A DNA stretch of 64,000 bases from contig NC_087107.1 in assembly GCF_963855985.1 (NCBI RefSeq), forward strand, positions 6,138,001-6,202,000, given 5' to 3'. Numbering within the stretch: the stretch's first letter is position 1; every line of letters starts with the position of its first letter. This document shows, in pieces, positions 22,643-33,865 of the stretch. Source of the DNA: Ostrinia nubilalis. Taxonomy: Eukaryota; Arthropoda; Insecta; Lepidoptera; Crambidae. Position numbers and translations under genes: made by a program. The notes beneath the pieces were generated by a model. It was not told where the DNA came from. It saw only the letters and a list, made by a program, of their open reading frames with translations, and searched no databases.

Positions 22643-23562
22643 TCTATACTTATAATAAATCTGTAGAGAGGTCAATTCTGTACATGAAATATATTTTCAA
22701 AATAACTATCAGGGGGTGATTAGTGATCGATACTGATGCCAAAAATGCAATCAGTAAAATTTTTGTCTGTCTGTCTGTCTGTCTGTATGTTCCTTATAGA
22801 AACAAAAACTACTCGACGGATTTTAACGAAACTTGGTACAATTATTCTTCATACTCCTGGGCAGGTTATAGGATACTTAGGAATTCCCACGGGAACGGGC
22901 ATTAGCGGGAAAATCCTTTTATATGAAAAATCTAAACCGCTTAAGTTAGACGCTTGAAATTTGGCAAGCAGGTACCTTAGTAAACTTAAAGCTTAGTTAT
23001 AACAGGATATTGCAAAATTCCTACGGGAACGGGAATTAGCGAGAAAAAACATTTGTATGAAAAAATCTAAGCCACGTAAGATAGACGCTTGAAATTTGGC
23101 ATGCAGGTACCTTAGTAAATTTAAAGCTTAGTTACAACAGGATATTGCAAAATTCCCACGGGAACTGGAATTAGCGGGAAATTCCTCTTGTATGACTGAC
23201 TCACTGACATACCCACGCACAGCCTAAACGGCTAAACGTAGGCACTTGAAATTTATAAGGGACGTAGCTTAGGTAAAGTAGAGGTGCACTAAGAAAGGAA
23301 TTCCCGAAATTCCCACACGAACAGGAATTACCGGGAAAATCCTTTTGTATGAAAAATCTAAACCGCTTAAGTTAGACGCTTGAAATTTGGCATGCAGGTC
23401 CCTTAGTAAACTTAAAGCTTATTTACAACAGGATATTGCGAAATTCCAACGGGAACGGGAGTTAGCGGGAAAAAACATTTGTATGAAAAAATCTAAACCG
23501 CGTAAGATAGATGAAGGGGGTAAAACGGGATCCACGCGTACGAAGTCGCGGGCGGCCGCTAG
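22643..23562 (+). mobile_element. Lep1-type Helitron copy 2, full length (920 bp)
   Basis: It starts TCTATACTTATAATAAATC and ends GGGCGGCCGCTAG followed by T, fitting Helitron termini (TC...CTAG, insertion between A and T). It has a (GTCT)n run at about 22765-22785 and three internal subrepeats. It is nearly identical to copy 1 over the shared part. There is no Rep/helicase ORF, so it is non-autonomous. Confidence 0.78.
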
Positions 23563-24641
23563 TGCTGAATAAATTTTATTTATTTTTTATTTTTATTTTA
23601 CATTATTCGGAAAACAAACAGTGATAATTTATTGACTCATTCTAAAGATTTTCTTATTCATAATATTCTATTCTTATTCAATGATAACAGCATTGGTGTG
23701 TTTTGGTAGTTGGCGGCAAGAATGCCAGTACCTCTGTGGTGGAAAATTCCGGGTAAAGCTCACTTCCACCTTTGGTAATAAAAAATTGAAATGCAGGTCT
23801 AAAAACAAATTAAAAAATCTCCGTCATCTGTCTCAATCACCACTAAGAACGGACGTAAACAAATTCATTACAAAATGGTGTTGTTGTGAACAGTCTCAAT
23901 GTCACATTGGGAATGAATTACCTAAATGGCTGTCCCAAGTCAACTGAAACAAATGGCCAATCCGAGAAAAATATTGTCAGCAACTAAAAAAAACAAACGA
24001 CAGAAACGAATTTAAGTTTCCAAACGAAATGCTCTAAGAATTTCTTATTCTTGATGAATGTGATGTACCTACTATAGCAATGGTTATTTTTGAATGCTAC
24101 ATAATAAATAAATAATAATAATAGAATAGGTACCTAATGCTCGGTATTCCCGAAGGAGCCTACATTATTATTATTCAAATGATTAATTAATTGCATAAAT
24201 TAACTGCGAGTACTATTAATTAACAGTCTAGGTGTTTATTGCTAAGTGTAGAGTAAAGCTTTAAGTGGTCTCGGTAAATAGACGATATTGTCAGTTGTCA
24301 CTAAATATTTAAGACAAATATTACGAGCCTCTCAAGTTTCAAGGGTATTAACAATAAATTCGATTTCCTATTTAAAATTAGATTAAATTGAATCGAAATA
24401 TTGAATGCGGTATTTCAGTTCGATACTCCACTGACCCAATTTGTAATTCAATTTCTGTCCAATAGTTTTGGCATCTGTGTGACTTTCTCTACCCTAAGTC
24501 CGGTTTTCTAGAAATCTAGGGACAAATTTTCTGAATCTAATACTGAGGAAAATTTCTCCATTGATCATACTAACTGTTGTGTTTATTTTGCAGCTAGAAT
24601 TTAGTTTTCTCTAATCTAAGAAGCATAAAAAGTAGAAATAC
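23563..24641. other. Intergenic DNA with a SINE-like scrap
   Basis: Around 23741-23800 there is a partial copy of the repeat also seen at 3990-4110 (TTCCGGGTAAAGCTCACTTC). The rest to the BEL element is AT-rich with no recognisable gene. The last five bases, AATAC (24637-24641), are the BEL target duplication. Confidence 0.45.
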
Positions 24642-24820
24642 TGAACAGAGTGATGCGGCAGGTACAAAAGACACTTAACTTCAGTGATATTATATTTATT
24701 GAGAAGATAATTTACAACCATGTGCACACACTTGAATGGTAGGAAAAAGAGACCATAGAGAGGGGCCATAGAGCATACAACGCTTCTGGGTTGCCAGATA
24801 TCGTTATTACATTTTTACCA
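24642..24820 (-). repeat. 3' LTR of the BEL element
   Basis: 179 bp matching 35447-35625 almost exactly. On the minus strand a G-rich polypurine-like stretch (AATGGGGCGGG) lies just upstream of it, at 24826-24837 on the plus strand. Confidence 0.92.
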
Positions 24821-25336
24821 TACACCCGCCCCATTGAAATTACATTTCAATCTTCAAACAAAGAAGTTAAAGTTATTAACATTACAGCTTACATTTTGCA
24901 ATATAATACTTAAGCAATGAAATACACCTACAAACAAGAAGAAAGTAAGTTAAGTTAGTTAAGAAATGCACTTAACAAGAAAGAAATTAATTAAGGTAAG
25001 TAAGTTCAACAAACCTAAGCGCTCTTGGCGTCATACATAAGTACAAGCTCTTGGCGTCATACATAAGTACACAACCATAAGGTGTCCTACGAGCTATAAT
25101 AGCCTACCAGTTACATACTAGTAGTAAAACAAGTTTTACCTATTGTAAATCCTTTAAATATAACAATGTAATTATGTATACAATATTTAGTTTAATACAC
25201 AAGATAGTATACACTCATAGTGTAGAAACAAATCAAACTATGTTTTTAATAATGAAAGTTAAACAAATACATAATTTACCTTTTAACTTTTACAGTTTAG
25301 GCAGTAATTATAAAATTACATTTATCAGTTCTTAAG

Positions 25337-27593
25337 TTAATTATTTTGCTCAATAGGCAATGGGACAATTTTTGTAATAGGTCGAGAATACAAACCAGTT
25401 TTAGTTTTTACAACAACAGCTCGAATATGATTATCTTTACCTTTATATAATTCAACTACACGACCCAATGGCCAAGACATTGGTGGCTGATTATCATCCT
25501 TTAATAAAACAATAGTATTTAACATTAAATCTGGGTTTTCTTTGTACCATTTATACCTCATTTGTAATGTATTTAAATAGTCAGTCTTCCAACGCTTCCA
25601 GAAGGTTTGCCGTAGCTTACATATTTGTTGATATACATCCAATCTATTATCAGGAAATTCCGCAAAATCACCCTCTGGAAACGAAGTCAGACTGCTCCCA
25701 ATTAAAAAATGAGCTGGCGTGAGACACTGCTCATCACCATCCAAGTCTCTCAATGGAGTTATTGGTCGACTGTTTACAATAGCTTCAATTTGAGTTAAGA
25801 GAGTTTACAAATGTTCATAACAAAGTACAGTGTGTCCTAACACTCTCTTTAAATGATGCTTTACAAGTTTTACAGAGCTTTCCCATAACCCGCCCCAATG
25901 AGCTGAATGAGGAATTATAAACCGCCATTCAATACCTTCTGAAATTACATAATTTGAAACTTGTTCAAAATCGTTCTTAAACATGTTGAATAACTCATGA
26001 AGCTCATTTTTTGCCCCATGAAAAGTAGTACCATTATCACTGAATATTTTAGCACATTTACCTCGTCTAGAAATGAATCTACGCAATGCATTTAGAAATT
26101 CCTTAGTAGTGAGATTCGACACTAGTTCGATATGAATAGCTTTAGTACTCAAGCACACAAAAAGGCAAATATAACCTTTAGTTATAATAGGTTTCCTTAT
26201 ACGAGCAACTTTGACAGACAGCGGTCCAGCAAATCTTCGTAAACTGGACAAAGTCGTCTGCGTTCCAGCATGCAACAACCTCTCATGCTCATACCTAATC
26301 AACAAGTCAGGGATTACTAATGTTTGGCCAAAAAACGTTTTCCAAATTATCACATCGCAAACAACGTTTCGCAAATTTTCATTTGGCAAATTCTCATTTG
26401 GCAAAACAACTTATTGCAAACTTTTAATTCGCAAATGTCGTTTTTGGCATAGGTATCATTGTTTAGCAAATTATTGTTTGGCAAAGTATGTTTTGCCAAA
26501 TGCTTCATTTGGCAAAAATATTTCACGATAAACTATTTACAAAATAATTTGATTGGTGCATAGAATGGAATACAAATTAGCTTGTGGTTATTATTTTGTT
26601 TAGTGGGTAGTTAATATAAAATTTGTTCTAAATTAATTTTCTTATTTCATTCTTTTTATCGAAATTTCCAAATGATTCATTAACAATAGAGGTGATTCTA
26701 GCGCTCGGCGGCCGCTGCCGCGGCACGCTTCGCTCGCCTTCGCGCATTAAGGGTCACTGTTCTAACCTAACCTAACCCACTATTTTCTGCAATACCTACT
26801 TTTTGCAACCATACTACTTTCTGCAATCTCTTTGTTTTACATAAAATTCTTGTGAAAACCATGATCATGTGCCTTATGCTTTGATTTGTGGGTGGGTAAG
26901 TATGTGAGGTGTCAATTTGACCAAACAAATTATTTGGGATATAATATTTGGCGAAATAAAACATTTGCTATATAAACATTTGCCAAGTAAAATTTTGCCA
27001 AATGATAATTTGACCAAATGAATTAGTTGCGAAAAGTACAGTTGCTAAAAGTTCATTTGGGAAATGAAACTTTGGCGATAAGTTGTTTGCGAAGTGAAAT
27101 TTGGCGAAAAGTAATTTGGCCAAACGGAAGGATACCACAAGTCAGTGACATGACAACGTGCTGGCAGTAGCAATGGAAATTTTTGATCAACAGGGATATC
27201 AGCATAACGTAAGCGACCACCCACGCGCAACATTCCTTCGCCATCTGAAAATATGTTTAAAAACTTCAAAGACTTAGAACAAGAACCAAGTTCCGAGGAA
27301 ACATTACCATTAGCATTTTTTTGAAAATGAGCATGCTGCACGCATTTGATGATACAACTTGATGCTTGATTAAGCTCCTAACTTGTGAGAAATTCAGTGA
27401 TTTTAGATTTAGCATTTTTCATATTGTTAATAAATCGACGTACATAAGCCATGACTCTAACCAATCGACTCCAAGACGAATATCTTTCAAATAATTCAAG
27501 AAAATCGTTTTTAGTCTCCTCAAAGGTAGGTAGTGCTACACTTGGCATGTCATTACAAGTGTCAACACCCACTGAGTCATCCTGAGAAAACAC
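25337..27593 (-). pseudogene. BEL/Pao integrase region, disrupted
   Basis: Minus-strand pieces in the same frame are 27378-27593, 27137-27341 (MLRVGGRLRYADIP, LLLPARCHVTDL), 25805-26310 and 25337-25753. The core shows VCLSTKAIHIELV, SDNGTTFHGAKNEL and an H-S-A-H-W-G-G-L-W-E segment, the usual BEL integrase D, D and E surroundings. The last piece (SRPITPL, TPAHFLIGSSL, then the basic tail) is the C-terminal BEL domain. Defects seen: a TAG at about 27377, a TAA at about 25804 and the 826-bp insertion between CHVTDL and LIRYEHE. Confidence 0.9.
26311..27136. mobile_element. Mutator-like (Rehavkus-type?) foldback element in the BEL integrase
   Basis: The 826-bp insertion is flanked by an exact 9-bp duplication ACAAGTCAG (26302-26310 and 27137-27145), and removing it rejoins the integrase frame. 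The ends are GGATTACTAATGTTTGGCC and, inverted, GGTATCCTTCCGTTTGGCC. Both arms are degenerate 10-15-bp repeats of the TTTGGCAAA/TTTCGCAAA type pointing in opposite directions. The centre holds a GC-rich patch (about 26700-26745) and two CCTAA units. A 9-bp duplication and subrepeat arms fit Mutator-like Rehavkus elements, a family assignment made from recall. No transposase is present. Confidence 0.82.
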
Positions 27594-27608
27594 TTGAGGT
27601 GAATGAAG

Positions 27609-28795
27609 TCAAGGTGAGTCACTTTGAAAAAGCCAGTTAGGTCCATTAAACCATAATTTGCAATTGGAAAGATCCTGTGGTTCCAAACCACGTGAAGCCA
27701 TGTCAGCAGGGTTCTCTGAAGACTTTACATGAAACCAATTGTCTTTAGGAGACAAATTTTGTATTTGGCCAACTCTATTCGATACAAAAACATCTCGTCT
27801 AGCGGGATCACTCTGTATCCAACACAGGGTAATCATGGAGTCAGTCCAATAGAATGAGTTCTCAGAACTAATATTATTTAAAGTTTTGGAAACAGTGCTC
27901 ATAAGCTTAGCAAGCAACAGTGCAGCGCAAAGTTCTAACTTAGGCAGAGTGACAGGTTTGAGAGGAGCAACTCTTGTCTTCGCACATACTAAGTGGACTG
28001 TAGTTTTTTCAGGACAACTGCAGCGGATGTACACGACGCAGCCATACGCCTTCGTGAAGCTATCTGCGAAGCCATGAAGCTCAACCCTCTCTGCGTCAGT
28101 ATTAACCATGAGACGAGGCACTGAAATGACATTCAAGCATTCAAGATTGGCACAAAAAAAATTCCATTTAGATAAAATAGCGTCAGGCACCTCAGAATCC
28201 CAGTCAACGTTTGCCTTCCATTATCTTGCATTATCAACTTAGCATAGACTGTAACTGGAGCAATAAAACCCAAGGGATCATAGACCTTAGCAATATCAGA
28301 CAAAATATTTCTTTTAGTATGACTAGTGGAAGTATATTTAGGTACCTCGACCTGAAATTTATCTGAGTTTGGCTCCCACTTCAAACCTAGCGTTTTAATA
28401 CAAGAACCTTCTTTATTGTCAAAGGAAAAATGACATTTTTCAAGTTTTTCAGGAGGAAATTGCGACATTAACATTGAGCTATTAGAGTACCATTTGTGCA
28501 ATTCAAACCTTCCTTTAGCTAACAACTCTTGCAACTCATTTATGGTATTTAATGCAGAAGAAAGATCATTGTCGCCATGCAAAATGTCATCAACGAAGGT
28601 ACTTTGAAGTAATGCCTTAGAAGCAGATGGAAAATTATCACCTTCATCCTCAACCAATTTCACCAATGTCCGTGTAGCAAGGTAACTGGCTGATGCTGTT
28701 CCATATGTAACAGTATCCAGCTGAAGACACTGTATATCATGCGATGGATCATCTCTCCACAGGATGCGCTGAAGTGCTTGATACTGAGGTTTCAC
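27609..28795 (-). pseudogene. BEL/Pao reverse transcriptase C-terminal half and RNase H, frameshifted
   Basis: Minus-strand 28133-28795 reads QYQALQRILWRDDPSHDIQ, then TVTYGTASASYLATRTLVKL, and the RT catalytic motif in FVDDILHG. The frame then shifts at about 28190-28220, and 27609-28190 reads RNase H-like segments (VELHGFADSFTKAYGCVVY, VTLPKLELCAALLLAKLMS, FYWTDSMITLCW), ending in a TGA at about 27606. The N-terminal part of RT is missing: the residues before QALQRILW join directly to the protease linker, so the first catalytic Asp block is lost. It cannot be active. Confidence 0.9.
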
Positions 28796-29712
28796 TCGAA
28801 TTTGCCTAGTTTTGGTAGAAGTTCTTTGTTTATTGGCAAATCGACATGATACCTTCCTTCTTCATCCCTGGACACAGAATCAAGATAGCTCTGTTCGCAC
28901 CTTTTCTCCTGAAATGACAACATATTATCATTAGGCATTTCTTCTAATTGCCAAAATTTTTTAATGTCGTTATGTAGGACAGACAAATGACATTGGCTTT
29001 TTAAACCCGAAACATGTTGACCTACCACAGACAATTCACCACAAAATACCCAACCAAATTCAGTATTTATTAATGTGGGCATATTTGGACCTAGATCGAT
29101 CTTGCCTTCTCGAAGACATTTTGCAAAACATGAAACACCAAGAATCATATCAATGTCCTTAGACACATTGAAATTAGGGTCAGCTAAATGCAAATGCATG
29201 AGAGACGGCAGTGCCTATTAGACACATTGACCATTGGTAAAGGATCAGTAATAAAATCTAACACACCGAATTCTGAACAATATTTAAAATCAGAACAGTT
29301 AGAATAAACTGATAGTGCAACTTTATGCTTTATTTTACAAGTATGACCTCCCACCCCGGCCACAGTTTGACTAGCATCTTCAAAATTAACACAGTCCGAT
29401 TTATTTGCAAACGCAGAACTAATATAATTCTTTTGGCTACCTATGTCCAAAAGCACAGTGCAGTCATATCGCTTACCATCACTGTCACACACATTCACTA
29501 ATGCAGTGGGCAGAAGGGACACTTGACATACAGAGGTACTATTTTGTGTAACTATTGAAGATGTCATTACAACATTACTCGGGGAATTGATGTGAGAATC
29601 ATTTGAAGTATAGCTACGGGCAGAAGTCTCATTACATGTCTGCGAATCAAGATGTAATAAGTGATGATGCTTTTGTAAACACTTTTTACAGACAATATTG
29701 GATGTGCAATTG
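28792..29712 (-). pseudogene. BEL/Pao protease and linker, frameshifted
   Basis: Minus-strand 29184-29567 carries VLLDIGSQKNYISSAFANKS, the retropepsin-like site of BEL elements (Asp-Ile-Gly). The frame shifts at about 29200, and 28792-29199 continues with DPNFNVSKDIDMILGVSCFA and TEFGWVFCGEL. Directly upstream (29568-29712) the gag zinc-binding end continues (CKKCLQKHHHLLH), which joins in frame to 34178 across the gypsy insertion. Confidence 0.88.
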
Positions 29713-29717
29713 CTAGT

Positions 29718-30027
29718 TGTAGGTACACATTAATCAGAGCAATAAATTAACTTTATGAATGAACAGAGCGTATTGAGTAGCGTCCTGCGTTCCCACATCA
29801 TTGCCCAATACAATTAACAATAGAAAACAATAGTTATACTGTTCCTTGTATGTGTCGGCGGCTGAGCCCGCCAGTTTTATTTTAGTCGCAATTACACCTT
29901 TAAAGAAATCACATGTTTTACTGTTCCAACCTTCTGACGTACGTTTTGTGGACTTAACAGTAATATACCTGAACATAACGTATATTAATATAATTACGTA
30001 CATTGGGTATATATAAATTAACGTACA
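29718..30027 (+). repeat. 5' LTR of the gypsy element
   Basis: 310 bp. The same sequence is at 33866-34172 apart from a few bases near the TATAAA-like end. Two to three further copies of the motif CGACGTGATCATTACGTATA follow in the leader (30038-30130). Confidence 0.92.
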
Positions 30028-30205
30028 TTGGTGACCCCGACGTGATCATTACGTATACAGTTGTATGAATACGCCCGACGTGATCATTACGTATACAGTG
30101 TATCAATACGCCCGACGTGATCATTAGGTATACAGTGTATAAATACGTACATTGGTGACGCCAGTTGAACATTTTTTTTTACGTTTTGGACAGTGCATTG
30201 TGGAT

Positions 30206-31093
30206 ATGAATCCTCAAGACGGACCCGCACCTATTTACGCCGCGCCTAATACGCCGGCGCCTTCTTTAGCGGCACCGCCCGCACAGGCGTCGACGGAGAC
30301 GGAGACTTTGGCGAGTATAAGTGTTTCGTCAAGGATACCTGATTTTTGGTCAGACCAACCGCGACTCTGGTTTGTCCAATTTGAGGCCGTAATAGAATCG
30401 CAACGACTAGGTGATGTAACAAAACAAAACTTAGTCGTTACCAAACTCAGCAAATCTGCCATACAGCAAGTCAGCGACCTGCTGCTGTCACCACCACAAG
30501 AAAGACGATATCAGAAATTGAAGGACCGTCTGTTACAAGTGTTTGAAGAGTCTGAGACGCGGCAATTTCAAAAGCTTTTGGGGGAAATGGAACTGGGCAC
30601 CCAAAAGCCATCGCAACTTCTCCGTCGGATGAGAGACTTGGCTAGAAACAAATTACCAGACTCCACGCTACAAATAATGTGGACCAGACACTTGCCGTCG
30701 GCAGTTCAGGCTGTTCTTGCTGTCACCGAGGTCAAGGACTTGGAGAGCTTGGCAACGGTGGCGGACAAGGTTATGGAGGCAACCAGGCCAGAATATACAG
30801 TAATAGCCGAAATGAAAACCTCCACGCCGGGAAGCATTCACGAATTATCGGAAATGATTAACCGACTGCAAACGGAAATCGCTGAGTTACGCCGGTCCAG
30901 AACACCTCTACGGCAGGAAGATTCAACCGTACGAGGGAGAATAGGCCGATCGGGTCAGCGCGACGTGAGTATGTCCCGAAAAAAACCAAATTGGCTATGT
31001 TTTTATCATCAACGTTACCGTGCTAAGGCTGTGAAGTGCGTCGAGCCTTGCAATTGGAAGGGGGCTAAACCGACATCTACGCAGGGAAACTAG
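30206..31093 (+). CDS. Gypsy Gag (CsRn1 clade)
   Basis: The ORF begins ATG at 30206 (MNPQDGPAPIYAA), chosen over the non-ATG opening at 30152 because the latter reads through the leader. It gives about 295 aa. A Gag capsid-type block (FWSDQPRLWFVQFEAVIESQ; LGEMELGTQKPSQLLRRMRD) is followed near the C-terminus by CFYHQRY...CVEPC, the unusual CHCC zinc finger of CsRn1/Kamikaze elements, in place of the CCHC knuckle. It ends at TAG 31091. Gag forms the particle that packages element RNA. The following pol frame is shifted by -1. The ORF is open, so protein could be made. Confidence 0.88.
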   Translation: MNPQDGPAPIYAAPNTPAPSLAAPPAQASTETETLASISVSSRIPDFWSDQPRLWFVQFEAVIESQRLGDVTKQNLVVTKLSKSAIQQVSDLLLSPPQERRYQKLKDRLLQVFEESETRQFQKLLGEMELGTQKPSQLLRRMRDLARNKLPDSTLQIMWTRHLPSAVQAVLAVTEVKDLESLATVADKVMEATRPEYTVIAEMKTSTPGSIHELSEMINRLQTEIAELRRSRTPLRQEDSTVRGRIGRSGQRDVSMSRKKPNWLCFYHQRYRAKAVKCVEPCNWKGAKPTSTQGN

Positions 31094-31107
31094 ACGCGAT
31101 ACAGCCG

Positions 31108-31764
31108 GTGGCGGGGGCAAGTATCGAATCGCATAATAACCGCCTTTGTGTTTTCGACCGAAATAGCAGACTAAAGTTTTTAATTGATACGGGTGCCAAC
31201 GTATCTGTGATTCCTGCAGTTAAAAAGTGTGTGTCTTCGCTTTCAGATGATTGTAATTATAAGTTATACGCTGCAAATGGTACTGAAATTAAGACATATG
31301 GTACGCGTACTCTTGTTTTAAATTTAAATCTAAGGAGAGCATTTAGATGGACTTTCATTATAGCGGACGTAAAGCAGCCAATTATTGGGGCAGACTTTTT
31401 AAGCCATTTCAAACTGTTAGTTGATTTACACGCGCGAAAATTAAAGGACCAAGTCACCAATCTAAATGTTCTCGCTTCGATTATTTCACAGGAAAGTAAC
31501 GATGAGTCATCTATTAAGACCGTGGATAATACTAACAAATGGCATGAGTTATTATTAAATTATCCAGATTTAACCAAACCTGTATCGTATAAAGAGACGC
31601 CTAAACACTCAGTATGTCACTATGTAGAGACATCCGGACCCCCAGTCTATACGAAGGCTAGGCCTCTACCTCCGGATAGGTACAAACGGGTCAAGGATGA
31701 ATATATCAATCCGAGCTCAATATTTATTTACACAACGCCAAAAAGAAAGACCGTACTGTTATAG
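31108..31764 (+). pseudogene. Gypsy protease with truncated RT start
   Basis: The open frame carries LKFLIDTGANVSVIP, the retropepsin site, and IIGADFLSHFKLLVDLHARK, its second conserved block. The linker reaches DRYKRVKDEY, which normally runs into the RT fingers, but the next bases encode a segment from the RT/RNase H connection (AKKKDRT-like) in a different frame, ending TAG at 31764. About 200 residues of RT, including the YxDD site, are therefore missing. An in-frame ATG is absent at the beginning, as expected for a frameshift-expressed pol. Confidence 0.88.
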
Positions 31765-33584
31765 CATGGAACGACAAAGCCAACGAGGCATTTAAGAAGT
31801 GTAAGGAGAGCTTACAAAGCGCCGCTACACTTCATTACCCGTTACCCGATGCGGAGTTATCGCTTATGACCGACGCTTCAAACACATGCGTCGGCGCGGT
31901 TTTACAGCAAAAGGTAAACAACGTGTGGCAACCACTTGGTTATTTTTCAAAGAAGTTGTCTCAGACTGAAATAAAATATTCAACTTATGATAGGGAATTG
32001 TTAGCTGTTTACATGGCCATCAAATATTTTAAAAATTTGTTGGAAGGTCGCGTCCTAACAATATTCACTGACCATAAACCACTAGTATATGCGTTTTCTA
32101 AACTCAATAATAATGATAAGGAAAGTCCGAGACGAGTTAGACATCTTTCATATATTAGCGAGTTTACTACCGATATTCGCTATATTAGCGGACCGAATAA
32201 CGTAGTGGCAGACGCATTATCACGTATAGAGACAGTAGATTGTCCTACAGCTCTAAATTACACAGAAATTGCAAAAGAACAAGCTAACGACGAATACCTA
32301 CAGCAAGCGTTAAAAGTTTCGGATAGTAACTTGCAGTTTAAGCAGTTTCATTTGCTTAGCTGTGAGGAACCTGTTTATTGTGAAATGTCAACTAACAAAG
32401 TCAGACCTTATTTACCGAAACAATATAGGCAATTAGCTTTTTATTCTGTGCATAATCTTAGTCATCCAGGCATTAAAACTACAAAAAATCTAATTAAACA
32501 AAAGTTTTTTTGGCCAGATATGAATCGAGATATATCAAAATGGGCTCGTGCATGTATTAATTGTCAAAAAGTAAAAATTACGAGACATACTGTATCTGAT
32601 GTAGGACAGTTTGGGCGACCTGATCGTTTCCAGCATTTACACATAGATATAGTAGGGCCTTTACCAATTTCGGCTGACGGTTATAGATTCTGTGTAACGA
32701 TGATAGACCGATGTACCGGATGGCCTGAAGCATTTCCTGTTCAAAACATTACAGCGGAGACTATCGCTAGAATAGTGTTTGAGGGTTGGATATCTCGTTT
32801 TGGATGCCCTTCAAAGCTTACCAGCGACCAGGGTAGACAATTTGAAAGTGATCTTTTTAGACAGTTAATGAAATATTTAGGAATACACAAATTGCGCACG
32901 ACACCTTATCACCCTCAAAGTAACGGCATGCTTGAGCGGTGGCATAGAGCACTTAAAGTGGCTTTGATGGCACGCTTACAACGCAACAGTTCTTGGGTAG
33001 ACGAACTACCAGTTGTATTGTTAGGTTTACGCGCCGCTACTAGAAGCGACAGCGGTGTAAGCGCAGCTGAATTAACTTACGGCAAATCAATTCGATTGCC
33101 AGGCGATTTTTTTGAAGATACTAAATTTTGTGATACAGATTCAGAATATTTGCAGAAACTAAGAGATAATATACGTAACCTGAATCCGAGACCATCGAGT
33201 CATTGTAATTCACGTTCTTTATTTGTTCCTAGTGATTTAAATACTTGTAAATATGTGTTTGTTCGGAATGATTTAATGCGCAAATCTCTTCAACCCCCAT
33301 ATGATGGCCCCTATGGCGTCATAAGTAGGAGAGGCAAAACATTCGTCATTAAAATAGGAGAAAAAGAAACTACTATTTCAATGGATAGGTTAAAACCCGC
33401 GCACATTCTTAGTGACCATGATTTAAACGATAATTTTGATTCTTTTACTAATTCTAGTAGTAGTGATAACTACGGTAGTAAGAATACTAGTGCTAATAAC
33501 GCAGACACTTCTAGCAAAGTTCTAATTCCAAAAACAACGCGAAGTGGCCGCGTTATCAATAAACCGGTGCGTTTTGACTTGTAA
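31743..33584 (+). CDS. Gypsy RNase H and integrase
   Basis: The open frame from the deletion junction (first ATG at 31866) shows RNase H blocks MTDASNTCVGAVLQQ, YDRELLAVYMAIKYF and IFTDHKPLVYAF. It then shows the integrase zinc domain (HNLSHPG...CINCQ) and the catalytic triad surroundings HIDIVGPLP, TSDQGRQFESD and NGMLERWHRALK, followed by a basic C-terminal tail. It ends at TAA... near 33582. Integrase inserts element DNA into the genome. No chromodomain is visible. The sequence looks intact, but it lacks its own RT. Confidence 0.9.
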   Translation, partial: KKDRTVIAWNDKANEAFKKCKESLQSAATLHYPLPDAELSLMTDASNTCVGAVLQQKVNNVWQPLGYFSKKLSQTEIKYSTYDRELLAVYMAIKYFKNLLEGRVLTIFTDHKPLVYAFSKLNNNDKESPRRVRHLSYISEFTTDIRYISGPNNVVADALSRIETVDCPTALNYTEIAKEQANDEYLQQALKVSDSNLQFKQFHLLSCEEPVYCEMSTNKVRPYLPKQYRQLAFYSVHNLSHPGIKTTKNLIKQKFFWPDMNRDISKWARACINCQKVKITRHTVSDVGQFGRPDRFQHLHIDIVGPLPISADGYRFCVTMIDRCTGWPEAFPVQNITAETIARIVFEGWISRFGCPSKLTSDQGRQFESDLFRQLMKYLGIHKLRTTPYHPQSNGMLERWHRALKVALMARLQRNSSWVDELPVVLLGLRAATRSDSGVSAAELTYGKSIRLPGDFFEDTKFCDTDSEYLQKLRDNIRNLNPRPSSHCNSRSLFVPSDLNTCKYVFVRNDLMRKSLQPPYDGPYGVISRRGKTFVIKIGEKETTISMDRLKPAHILSDHDLNDNFDSFTNSSSSDNYGSKNTSANNADTSSKVLIPKTTRSGRVINKPVRFDL

Positions 33585-33865
33585 GTTTTTTTCTTTCTAA
33601 GTAGGTAGAGCGGCTCATCGTTACTTACTTAGGATAAGTTTTTATAAATACAACTTTCTTATGTTTTTACTTTTTACTTTAACTTGCGCATTGCTTGTAA
33701 TTTCACAATGGACCAAGTGCACAATTTGATTGAGCGATTATGTCTCTAGATATTTTTAATTGACATAGAATTTTGTTTTATAATTTTGTTTCAAATATTC
33801 ATTATTTTGTTATTTACTCAATCAAGTGTTATTGTGTTTTATTTTTTGTATAAGGAGGGGGATGA

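Noticed and set aside
26760..26780. CCTAA repeats as interstitial insect telomere (TTAGG)
   Set aside because: Only about two and a half units, inside the Mutator-like element; too short.
29734..30003. 89-codon minus-strand ORF, repeated at 33882-34151
   Set aside because: It lies wholly within the gypsy LTRs and is antisense to them.
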